A stretch of 22,353 nt of DNA from UBA11346 sp038318565 (GTDB taxonomy: Bacteria > Planctomycetota > UBA11346): the NCBI GenBank assembly GCA_038318565.1, contig JBBQCI010000067.1, positions 1 to 22,353 on the forward strand. Reading direction: 5' to 3'. This document shows positions 16,601 through 22,353 of this stretch, piece by piece. Below the pieces are notes generated by a model. The model worked only from the letters and a program-made list of their open reading frames with translations. It did no database searches and was not told the DNA's origin. The stretch's first letter is position 1, and every line of letters starts with the position of its first letter. A program made the translations under genes and the position numbers.

Positions 16601-16868
16601 GATCACGCTGCCACGGATCATCCGCCGCCAGGGCAAGACCGTAGCGTTCCTCCAACCGGGCGATCAGAGCGGTGGCGAAGGGCAAATCGAGACTGGCCGC
16701 ACAACCCCAGGCGTCGGCCAAGCGCTGCTGCAACCACCGCCGCAGTGACAGCGACTGGACAACGATGCACTCGTCCTGATGGGGCGGCAGCGGATCTGCG
16801 CCAAGCGTTTCCGCCAGGTCGTGGACCAGGTCGTCAAGACGATCGGAGACGCGGATGTCGAGGGGCAT
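13656..16868 (-). CDS. recC: RecBCD exonuclease V, RecC subunit
   Basis: This 1070-residue protein compares with 1122 in E. coli. The N-terminus (IRVSDRLDDLVHDLAETL, then IVVQSLSLRRWLQQRLADAWG and SLDLPFATALIARL) aligns with the start of RecC, supporting ATG 16868. The body is a degenerate helicase that splits the DNA strands and scans for Chi; VIVLLGMDEAGWPRR and PREDDRQLVLEAILAAGERLIVT are typical RecC segments. No purine-rich ribosome site precedes the ATG. A TAGCAT box lies 12 nt upstream. It follows the LplT-Aas fusion gene on the same strand after a 65-bp gap and may share its transcript. A perfect 13-bp tandem duplication lies within the gene at 14615-14640; the frame is intact. Confidence 0.97.
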   Translation of the reverse strand: MPLDIRVSDRLDDLVHDLAETLGADPLPPHQDECIVVQSLSLRRWLQQRLADAWGCAASLDLPFATALIARLEERYGLALAADDPWQRDRLRWRIAALADAADGELQPLARYLAAGHPAARPAKRLQLADRIADLFDAYQIYRGGMLAAWEADQPWSGLADQPETRADELWQAALWRRLRADIAAPPRSQRLDTLVARLRQDGPPSGWNSRVSVLATGVLPPRVVDVLEALAAHIPVTIWLTSPLPQPWGDVTSRREAARSGREELGHPLIASLGGQARSWFREIGNRPAWAAGWRWIGNNRTRTPSILGRVQAAVGEQPVTVLPFTPEDVSVVFDCCHGPRREVEIARDRILAACAELPDLRPHEIVVLAPDLTTYGPLCEAVFAGADPAIRLPVRIADRTIGSSDPVAEGLLAILALAQGRCTLGEILDLVEQPAVCTSAGLASEQIAEAHKMLTSAGLRWGRDAAHRRRLLGAEPEDHGTLSATLDRLVLGWAMGPDAVLGLRPASGPEGAPDHAVIGALAGWLQRLYDALDGLDASRTLSQWSMDLLTLVRDLLDSAGSDPSTVRQILSALAVDGAQLSSDLLVHPAEIASALEAAFGEEAKASDFVSGSITVAGLKPMRMIPARVIVLLGMDEAGWPRRTHAPPFDLIAAKNQPGDRLPREDDRQLVLEAILAAGERLIVTWPGRAAQGDPRHERPPTACLVELFAAIDAVCTVETGDPAPHQRLTTVHPLQPFASAHLAIRSGDPPRPSWDPSAIALANQLMVPPAERPSVPPFVSDLPAVEPMTRWDLDDLVRLWRDPAAAWCRLRLGAAPRDHKEAIDDDEPLTTGPGLERFRLLRDLVGHHDAAELLLLRGEADGRLPLGQLGKASGERLRALDEQLHAGDAGPAIAPLPVSVAGDGWAVTGVLDPAPRDGVLRLLYPAKTAHGQVRMVMAIRHLMWNAWQLQQGYALGAAQIVTLEERVDLPPHGTDAVERFANLLDLSQQACDMPYACPPKISWLMAKRCWDGYAIDEAVKWARYQPTWVGNDTVSGEADQPAIRLAWRGRDVFADPQAMLRIWELLTP
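14615..14640. repeat. 13-bp tandem direct repeat inside recC
   Basis: GCGGATCGCCAGA occurs twice head to tail (14615-14627, 14628-14640). The recC frame runs through both copies, so the two-copy state is the functional one. Loss of one copy would shift the frame about two thirds of the way through the protein. Confidence 0.8.
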
Positions 16869-16933
16869 GCGACAGACGTGATGCTACGCGCGGTTGTCTG
16901 CGCTGGATGCATCTTCACGTGCACCCAGGCGCT

Positions 16934-19900
16934 TCAAGTTCCGGCCCGCTCGGCGGCCATCCGCTTGATTGCCGCCAGATCACGCTTGCCGGTACCCAGC
17001 CTGGGGATGGCCTCGATGCGGTGCACATCGCGGGCCTTGGGCCGCCACAACGCGGCCAGCTGGGCAGCGCCAGAGATCACCTCGTCATTGCTGGGCGGGT
17101 TCTCGCCGCAGACCAGAACGATCAGTCGTTCGCCGCGATCGGGGTCTGAAGCTGCTGCCACGGCTATCTCGCAACGATCGGCCCATGGCCCCTGCACCGC
17201 TGCCTCGACCGAATCGAGCGGCACCATCTCCCCGCCGATCTTGGCAAAGCGGGCGAGGCGACCGGTGATGCGGATGTAGCCATCAGCGTCGACCACACCG
17301 ACATCGCCGGTGTCGTAGCCTCCCTGCGCAAACGCTTTGGCGGTGAGATCCTCACGGCCGAGGTAGCCGAGCATGCGTGCGGCGCTGTACACCACCAGCA
17401 TACCCTCGCGTCCGGTCGGCAGCGGAGCGCGTGACTCCATGTCGGTAGCAACCACATGGATGCCGGGCAGGGCGCGGCCGACGCAACCATCGCGTGTGCG
17501 AATTTCCGTCTCGCCCATCCGGCTAACGGTCTGCAAGTTCACGCTGACCATCGGGGCGAGTTCGGTGCAGCCGTAGCCTTCCAACAAGTCCGCCCCGTAC
17601 TTTGCCCTGAACGCATCGCGCAGTTCCTTGGGGCACTTCTCTGCACCAGCCGCAGCGAAACGCAGGTGTTTCAGCTGCTCGGCCGGGATGCGCCGCATCC
17701 AACCACGCACGAAGGTGGCCGTAGTGATGGCGAACGTTGCACCCGACTTTTCGGCCAGGTCACCCAGCCCCTTGGCATCCATCGGATCGGGATGGGCGGC
17801 AATGGCGAGGCCGCTCTGCAGACCCAGCCACATGCCTGGCACCAGGCCGAAGCTGTGGAACAGCGGCAGCGGGGTCAGCACCACGTCGCCCGGGCCGACA
17901 TCCAATGCGAGCCGCACCGAGTCGACATTCGCCAGGATCTGGGCGTGGGTCAGCTGGATTCCCTTGGGATCGCCAGTCGAACCGCTACTGAACACTAAGG
18001 CGGCGACATCGTGCGGCCGCGCCTGATCGCGCCAGGTTGTTGGCAACGCCAGGGACAGCAGCAGATGCCAGATGATCACCGGTTTGGGGATTGCCTTCAG
18101 TACCACCTCGATCAGCACCATGCGGCAATCGAGTCCGGGATCGCCAATGCGCTTGAGATACGGTGTAGCAGAGATGATCGTGCGGATTCCTGCCATCTCG
18201 CACATGCGCTTCAGCTGAGCCGGACCAGCCGTGTGGTTAAGATTGACCGCCGTGCGTCCAGCCAAGGCCAAGCACAGATTGACGATCGCACCGCCCCGAC
18301 CGGGAGGCAATAAGACGCCGACACACCGCTCATCAACCGCCAGACCCAATCGAGGCCGTAGGGCGGTGGCCAAGGCGGCCAGCTGCCAACGTGGCAATAC
18401 TCCACCGGCATCGATCACAGCCGCTTCATGCCCTTTCCAGCAGCAGCGTGAGAGCGCGATCGAGCCCAGCGTGCGCCGCTCGGCAGCAGCGCGCTGCAAC
18501 GCCAGATCGCAGGTGAGGTTGTTCACCGCCTGGCGCAGTTCGCTCGCCGCAGTCTCGGCAGGCAGTGCGGGTCCAAGCCTGACCTGCACTGGAATACGCA
18601 CCAACGGCCACCAGCGGCGATGCTCGGCATACGACCAGGGCGTACGCCACAGACCGGACAGCGCACAGGGCACGATGGGTACCTGGGCTCCGGTGGCGAT
18701 GCGTTCAATTCCCGGTTTGAAGCTGTCGAGCATGCCACTACGGGTCAGCTTGCCTTCGGGGAAGATGCCGACCACACCTCCAGCCTTGGCATCTGCAATG
18801 GCGGCACCGACAGCAGCGACCAGGGCGCGCGCGCCCATCTTGGGATCGACGGGGATGACGCCCCAAGCATGCAAGGCCTCGCCGATGACTGGCAGATCGC
18901 AGAACCATTTGTAGACCATGAATTTCGTCCGCCGCGGCAGGAATGCGGCGAGGATCAATCCGTCGGCCAGGCTCTGATGGTTGCTGGCAACCAGACAGCC
19001 GCCGGTCTTCGGCAGATGCTCCAGCCCCTGAATCTCCACCCGGAAGAACAGGCGGATGACCTGCGCTGCGCACCAGCACAAGACCTGACCACGATACAGC
19101 CACAGGGCGGCAAGGGCGCAGGCAAAAGCAACTCCACCGATCAGTACCAGGGTGGCGGGCGAAGACATCTCAACACCGCTGGTCATGCCGATACAGAAGC
19201 CGCCGGCGGCAATGATCGCGATGTTGCTGGTGACATTGGCGGCCGCCATCACCCGATTGCGCTGGTCGACCGGGCTGCGCTCCTGCAGGAACACCTGCAG
19301 CGGGATTTCCCAGAGTCCCGCACCCAATCCGGTGGCCATTAACAAGACACCAAACAACCACAGTTGGGTCGTACTGCCGCTGCCGACTCCGGCCAGATGG
19401 GCGACAAATCCAGCAGCCAGAACGCTGGCGCCGGCAATCATGCCACCGACCACCGGTAGGCCGCCTGGAAAGGCGCGGACCATCAGCAGTGGGGCCAGTC
19501 CAGCGCCCAGTACAATGCCGGCAGCCATGCCCAGGGCGAGCAAGCTCTGAACGCCTTCTCCAGCACCCCACACGCTGCGGGCCACTGGCTGCAGCATCGA
19601 TTTCACCGATGCACCCAAGGCCCAGAAGCCGCACAGCGAGAGGGCCGGCACCAGCACGCCGGGCAGCGCCAAGGCGCGCACCTGATCGGGGAAGGCCCAG
19701 ATCCGCAGCTTGGCATCGGGACGACGCGCCGCGAGTACCGGCATGTACCAGGCGCCAAGCAGTCCGACAACACAGAGTCCCAGTCCAACGACGAGGATGA
19801 TGGCTGCCGGTGGAGCACTGATGCCAAGCGAGCCCAGCAGCTTGGGGTCGCTGAGCCCTCCCAGGGCAACGCCAGTCAGGATGGCGACGATGGTGACGCC

Positions 19901-20356
19901 CTGGACCCAGGCATTAGCGGCAGGCAGCTGACTGGCATCGACCAGTTCAGGCAGGCTCGAGTATTTCACCGGTGAGAAGAACGCGGTGGAGCAGCCGAGT
20001 AGGAATACGGCCGCCATGATCATCCAGGGCGCCGCCAACCACAGTCCACCACAACCCAGCAGGCAGACCAGGACATCAAACATGCGAGCCCAACGCATCA
20101 CCACATGCTTCGGCAGCCGATCGCCCAGATCTCCGGCCAGCGGCGCCAAGGCCACCGTAGGCAGCATGAACAGGATTAACGCCAGGCTGTTGTAGGTTGC
20201 CCCGGCACGATCCGCGAGGGCCGGATCGGCCGCGAATCTGGCCTGGGCCAAGCTCGTCAGGGTCGCCCCGGCGGCGAACTGGAAGAGATTGTCGAGAGCC
20301 GCTCCACCAAAACTGGCAGACAGGTGGGGGACGAGGCGTCGTGGAGAGGGCAGCAC
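16934..20356 (-). CDS. aas: Three-domain LplT-Aas fusion: lysophospholipid transporter, acyltransferase, acyl-ACP synthetase
   Basis: This protein is 1140 residues from GTG 20356. Residues ~1-430 are an MFS transporter like LplT, with about 12 hydrophobic segments. Residues ~440-620 are a PlsC-type acyltransferase with NHQSLADG (HX4D catalytic pair, near 460) and the IFPEGKLTRSG motif near 530. Residues ~640-1130 are an AMP-forming adenylase: SSGSTGDPKG near 790, EGYGCTELAP, YDTGDVGVVDADGYIRITGR, and the catalytic-lysine region RLGTGKRDL. In E. coli the functions are split between lplT and aas: lysophosphatidylethanolamine is flipped inward and re-acylated using acyl-ACP. Fused versions of this length are known. 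The frame extends past 20356 into the divergent STAS gene with no ATG near the transporter, so the start is uncertain; TTG 20392 is an alternative. Confidence 0.92.
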   Translation of the reverse strand: MLPSPRRLVPHLSASFGGAALDNLFQFAAGATLTSLAQARFAADPALADRAGATYNSLALILFMLPTVALAPLAGDLGDRLPKHVVMRWARMFDVLVCLLGCGGLWLAAPWMIMAAVFLLGCSTAFFSPVKYSSLPELVDASQLPAANAWVQGVTIVAILTGVALGGLSDPKLLGSLGISAPPAAIILVVGLGLCVVGLLGAWYMPVLAARRPDAKLRIWAFPDQVRALALPGVLVPALSLCGFWALGASVKSMLQPVARSVWGAGEGVQSLLALGMAAGIVLGAGLAPLLMVRAFPGGLPVVGGMIAGASVLAAGFVAHLAGVGSGSTTQLWLFGVLLMATGLGAGLWEIPLQVFLQERSPVDQRNRVMAAANVTSNIAIIAAGGFCIGMTSGVEMSSPATLVLIGGVAFACALAALWLYRGQVLCWCAAQVIRLFFRVEIQGLEHLPKTGGCLVASNHQSLADGLILAAFLPRRTKFMVYKWFCDLPVIGEALHAWGVIPVDPKMGARALVAAVGAAIADAKAGGVVGIFPEGKLTRSGMLDSFKPGIERIATGAQVPIVPCALSGLWRTPWSYAEHRRWWPLVRIPVQVRLGPALPAETAASELRQAVNNLTCDLALQRAAAERRTLGSIALSRCCWKGHEAAVIDAGGVLPRWQLAALATALRPRLGLAVDERCVGVLLPPGRGGAIVNLCLALAGRTAVNLNHTAGPAQLKRMCEMAGIRTIISATPYLKRIGDPGLDCRMVLIEVVLKAIPKPVIIWHLLLSLALPTTWRDQARPHDVAALVFSSGSTGDPKGIQLTHAQILANVDSVRLALDVGPGDVVLTPLPLFHSFGLVPGMWLGLQSGLAIAAHPDPMDAKGLGDLAEKSGATFAITTATFVRGWMRRIPAEQLKHLRFAAAGAEKCPKELRDAFRAKYGADLLEGYGCTELAPMVSVNLQTVSRMGETEIRTRDGCVGRALPGIHVVATDMESRAPLPTGREGMLVVYSAARMLGYLGREDLTAKAFAQGGYDTGDVGVVDADGYIRITGRLARFAKIGGEMVPLDSVEAAVQGPWADRCEIAVAAASDPDRGERLIVLVCGENPPSNDEVISGAAQLAALWRPKARDVHRIEAIPRLGTGKRDLAAIKRMAAERAGT

Positions 20357-20454
20357 GGGTCCGAATGTGGCAGAGGTAGTGGCCGGCCACAACCGGGAAG
20401 CATGCGACGCTACCGGCTTGCACCAGTCCACCCCTGCCGCATGTTTTGCCCCGC

Positions 20455-20459
20455 GGAGG
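20455..20459 (+). promoter_or_regulatory. Shine-Dalgarno GGAGG deciding the start of the STAS gene
   Basis: GGAGG lies 5 nt before ATG 20465. The frame is open further upstream to 20324, but those residues have no STAS character, so 20465 is the start. Confidence 0.75.
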
Positions 20460-20464
20460 CAGCC

Positions 20465-20773
20465 ATGCAGTCTGTGGAACAAGGCGATGCCGTAGTCATC
20501 ACGGTCGACTCCGAGAACTGCGCTGCCTTGTGGAACGCGGTCGAGCCTTGGCTCGACCGCGGCAAGAAGCGCGTCGTGCTGGATTTCTCGCAGGTCAGCT
20601 TCATCAATTCCCTGAATATCGCACAGGTAGTCGCCGCCCGGCAGCGCTGCCAACCATTCGGCACCGAAGTCCGCGTCGCCGCCCTGCGGGAAAACATCCG
20701 GGCCGTCTTCCGCATCCTGCGACTGGACAAGCTATTCGCCCTCGATCTGACCGTCCAAACCGCCCTGGCCTGA
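20465..20773 (+). CDS. STAS-domain protein (anti-sigma-factor antagonist-like)
   Basis: This 102-residue protein is a single STAS domain. Beta strands and the signature loop can be read in KRVVLDFSQVSFINSLNIAQVVAARQ: the phosphorylatable serine of SpoIIAA/RsbV corresponds to Ser49, although the usual Asp before it is Asn48 and the following Ser-Gly is Leu-Asn. The RVAALRENIRAVFRILRLDKLF segment is the typical third helix region. Such proteins bind GHKL kinases or serve as scaffolds in partner-switching circuits in the cytoplasm. No kinase or phosphatase is adjacent. The bacteriohemerythrin gene begins 4 nt after its stop, indicating co-transcription. It is divergent from the LplT-Aas fusion. 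Confidence 0.88.
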   Translation: MQSVEQGDAVVITVDSENCAALWNAVEPWLDRGKKRVVLDFSQVSFINSLNIAQVVAARQRCQPFGTEVRVAALRENIRAVFRILRLDKLFALDLTVQTALA

Positions 20774-20777
20774 TCCG

Positions 20778-21188
20778 ATGCCCCTCTTCACCTGGTCGTC
20801 CACCTACGAACTCGGCATTCCCGCAATGGATCGCCAGCACGTCACCCTGGTCGATGCGATCAACGAGCTGCACGAGGCGATGATGGGCAGCCAAGACCGT
20901 AATGTCGTGCAGAAGACGATCCACAAGCTGATTGCCTACACCAAGGTCCACTTCGAATCCGAAGAACAGTTGTTGATCTCCAAGGGCTACCCATCGTTCC
21001 CCGACCATCGCATGCAGCATCACGCCTTTGTGAAACGGGTACTCGATTTTCACAACCAGTTCATGGACGGCCGCGTCGTCCTGTCAGCCGAAGTCATGCA
21101 GTTCCTCAAGGATTGGCTGGCCAGCCACATTCTGGTCGAGGATCGCAGTTATGCCGTATGGATGAAGGAACGTGGTTTGATCCGCTGA
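20778..21188 (+). CDS. Bacteriohemerythrin
   Basis: This 136-residue stand-alone hemerythrin is a four-helix bundle binding a di-iron centre that carries O2 reversibly. All seven ligands are present at standard positions: His21 in MDRQHVTLV, His58 and Glu62 in HFESEEQ, His77 and His81 in HRMQH, and His117 and Asp122 in HILVEDRSY. There is no signal peptide, so it is cytoplasmic. Known roles include O2 delivery to oxidases or oxygenases and O2 sensing. It follows the STAS gene with a 4-nt gap and precedes the secreted repeat-protein gene by 7 nt. The pairing with a STAS protein suggests a link between oxygen and a regulatory switch, which is inference. Confidence 0.96.
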   Translation: MPLFTWSSTYELGIPAMDRQHVTLVDAINELHEAMMGSQDRNVVQKTIHKLIAYTKVHFESEEQLLISKGYPSFPDHRMQHHAFVKRVLDFHNQFMDGRVVLSAEVMQFLKDWLASHILVEDRSYAVWMKERGLIR

Positions 21189-21195
21189 AAGCCAT

Positions 21196-21594
21196 ATGAT
21201 TCACACGTTCTTCCGCCGTGCAGCTGTGCTTGCACTCTGCTTCCTGTCCCTCCCCATCTTCGCAGCAGGCGCGCCAGAGGTCACCGTCCTGCGCAACGGA
21301 GTCGAGATTGTCGACGGATCGACCGATACCGTCTACGGCGCTGTTTCCGCCACTTCGCTGTCGGTCACCTACGTCATTGCCAACACTGGCGCAGAACCAC
21401 TGACGATCGGGGTGCCAACTTCGAATTTTGGCACCGGCAGCACGGGGATTTCGTCCCAGCCGATCATCACTCCACTACCTGCGACGGTCATTGCCCCTGG
21501 CACCAGCAGCCCCTGGCACCAGCACCAATATGCAATTGAGCGTCGTGTCCAGCCCCGGGGCCTGGTCGTTCACCATCTCCATGGTGACGAATGA
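21196..21594 (+). CDS. Secreted modular beta-sandwich protein, N-terminal part up to a frameshift
   Basis: This frame begins 7 nt after the hemerythrin stop with a clear signal peptide (residues 1-26, cleavage after AAGA) and enters a first module PEVTVLRNGVEIVDGS...VTYVIANTGAEPLTIG, typical of the choice-of-anchor-D / ASH-like immunoglobulin folds. At residue ~105 the frame is broken by a 16-bp tandem duplication. The remaining residues (SPWHQHQYAIERRV...) are out-of-frame translation ending at TGA 21592-21594. Read as it stands, the product is a 132-residue truncated protein that is probably non-functional. Deleting one copy of the duplication restores the module into the downstream frame. 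Confidence 0.75.
   Translation: MIHTFFRRAAVLALCFLSLPIFAAGAPEVTVLRNGVEIVDGSTDTVYGAVSATSLSVTYVIANTGAEPLTIGVPTSNFGTGSTGISSQPIITPLPATVIAPGTSSPWHQHQYAIERRVQPRGLVVHHLHGDE
21493..21524. repeat. 16-bp perfect tandem duplication causing a frameshift
   Basis: GCCCCTGGCACCAGCA is repeated exactly at 21493-21508 and 21509-21524. Because 16 is not a multiple of 3, it shifts the frame. Removing one copy gives IAPGTSTNMQLSVVSSPG, which continues naturally into the downstream frame. Confidence 0.95.
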
Positions 21595-22353
21595 CAGCGG
21601 CGAAAACCCGACCAACTGGACGGTCAGCGGCACGGCTGACGCCGCGGCAACGCCAAAGATGCGGGTCACCAGGCGTATCGGCGGCATCGCGGCAACCATC
21701 CCCGATGGCTCGTCGGATTCCTGCGGTCAGCTCACGCTGCTTATCACCCAGTCTTTCAGCTACACCATCCTGAACATCGGTAGCGCACCGCTGAACATCG
21801 TCAGGTCTTATAATGGCAGCCCATCAGGGATGTCCGTTCCGCAGTCACCTGGAACCTTCCCGTCGTCCCTCACGCCCGGTAGCAGCACCGTCTGGTCGAT
21901 CCCGATCACGGCCTCTGCCTCGCTATGGCAAATCACTCCGGCCATCGCCTGTAACGATCCAAGCGTGATCGGTCCAAACTACGACTGGACCATGTCCGGC
22001 ACTGCCGGTTTAACCGGGGCAGAGATCGGTGTTCAGCGCAACGGCGTGGACATCGTGATGGCCAGCGTCGATACCGTATCGGGTGGTACTGCGGGTTCTG
22101 CTGCAACGGTCACCTACCGCATACGCAATGACGGCATTGGTGCCAATCTCGTCAGCACGGTTGCGTACAGCAACGCAGCCAATTGTTCGACCGCATCAGC
22201 GCCATCGATACCAAGTATAACTTCGGGATCGACCCACGATCTGGCCGTACAGATCACACCATCCAGCAATGCCGCTTGGTCAGTGGACGTCACGATCACC
22301 AGTAATGACAGTTCTGATGGGCAGTTCACCTGGCGCATCGCCGGCACCGCCAG
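21530..22353 (+). CDS. Secreted modular beta-sandwich protein, part after the frameshift (runs off the window)
   Basis: In the frame set by the second copy of the duplication, the sequence is open from 21509 to the window end without a stop; the first ATG is at 21530. It finishes module 1 (SVVSSPGAWSFTISMVTNDSG...WTVSGTA, ending 21637), contains a full module 2 (21638-22006, ending DWTMSGTA), and most of module 3 (22007 onward, EIGVQRNGVDIVMASVDTVSG ... WRIAGTA). Each module is ~116-123 residues and repeats the pattern of an opening strand with RNG, an I-x-N-x-G strand, and a closing W-x-(I/V/M)-(S/A)-G-T-A. These are choice-of-anchor-D-like surface domains. A C-terminal anchor would lie outside the window. 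No ribosome site is apparent at 21530, so it is likely the rest of the same gene. Confidence 0.75.
   Translation, partial: MQLSVVSSPGAWSFTISMVTNDSGENPTNWTVSGTADAAATPKMRVTRRIGGIAATIPDGSSDSCGQLTLLITQSFSYTILNIGSAPLNIVRSYNGSPSGMSVPQSPGTFPSSLTPGSSTVWSIPITASASLWQITPAIACNDPSVIGPNYDWTMSGTAGLTGAEIGVQRNGVDIVMASVDTVSGGTAGSAATVTYRIRNDGIGANLVSTVAYSNAANCSTASAPSIPSITSGSTHDLAVQITPSSNAAWSVDVTITSNDSSDGQFTWRIAGTA

Noticed and set aside
20379..20390. 12-bp palindrome GTGGCCGGCCAC in the aas/STAS divergent region
   Set aside because: Purely G/C-type words of this length arise readily in this composition, and it may be coding if the transporter starts at TTG 20392.
20357..20653. N-terminal extension of the LplT-Aas fusion back to ATG 20653
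   Set aside because: It would overlap the STAS gene, which has its own ribosome site and a recognisable domain; the extra 99 residues have no transporter character.

Overview
The window is GC-rich, gene-dense bacterial chromosome. The gene set points to a Gram-negative organism that respires oxygen: a membrane c-type cytochrome with SCO and PCuAC copper chaperones, a lipoprotein, RecBCD, an LplT-Aas lysophospholipid repair fusion and a bacteriohemerythrin. The WbsX/GH99-like protein, the FHA-GHKL regulator and the large secreted repeat protein fit the Planctomycetota-Verrucomicrobiota-Lentisphaerota superphylum better than a typical proteobacterium. That placement is a low-confidence inference, since there is no rRNA or marker gene to test it.

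Layout. (1) Positions 1-2599 look like a small carbohydrate-related locus. It holds a truncated secreted protein and an AraC-family regulator on the minus strand, with a WbsX/GH99-like protein divergent from the regulator. (2) Positions 2729-4978 are a tightly coupled plus-strand operon: an unknown lipoprotein, a cytochrome c, SCO and PCuAC. Every junction is an overlapping GTGA or ATGA, and a large inverted repeat lies just before the first start codon. A small two-helix membrane protein follows at 5121-5462. (3) Positions 5499-6413 (minus) encode an FHA domain fused to a GHKL (RsbW/SpoIIAB-like) ATPase. (4) Positions 6463-8493 (plus) are leuC-leuD, the isopropylmalate isomerase, ending at a strong hairpin shared with the convergent rec operon. 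(5) Positions 20356 to 8552 (minus) hold a 1140-residue MFS/acyltransferase/acyl-ACP synthetase fusion, then recC-recB-recD joined by ATGA overlaps. (6) Positions 20465-22353 (plus) hold a STAS-domain protein, a bacteriohemerythrin with all seven iron ligands, and a secreted modular beta-sandwich protein that runs off the window.

The sharpest observation is in that last gene. A perfect 16-bp tandem duplication (21493-21524) breaks its reading frame, and deleting one copy joins two open frames into one continuous three-module protein. Other points worth attention are the unknown lipoprotein built into the copper-delivery operon, the inverted repeat that leaves no room for a normal ribosome site before it, and the STAS-hemerythrin pairing. 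I see no CRISPR array, tRNA, rRNA, integrase or transposase, and no clear evidence of a wholly new multi-gene system. No stretch longer than 300 bases lacks a gene.
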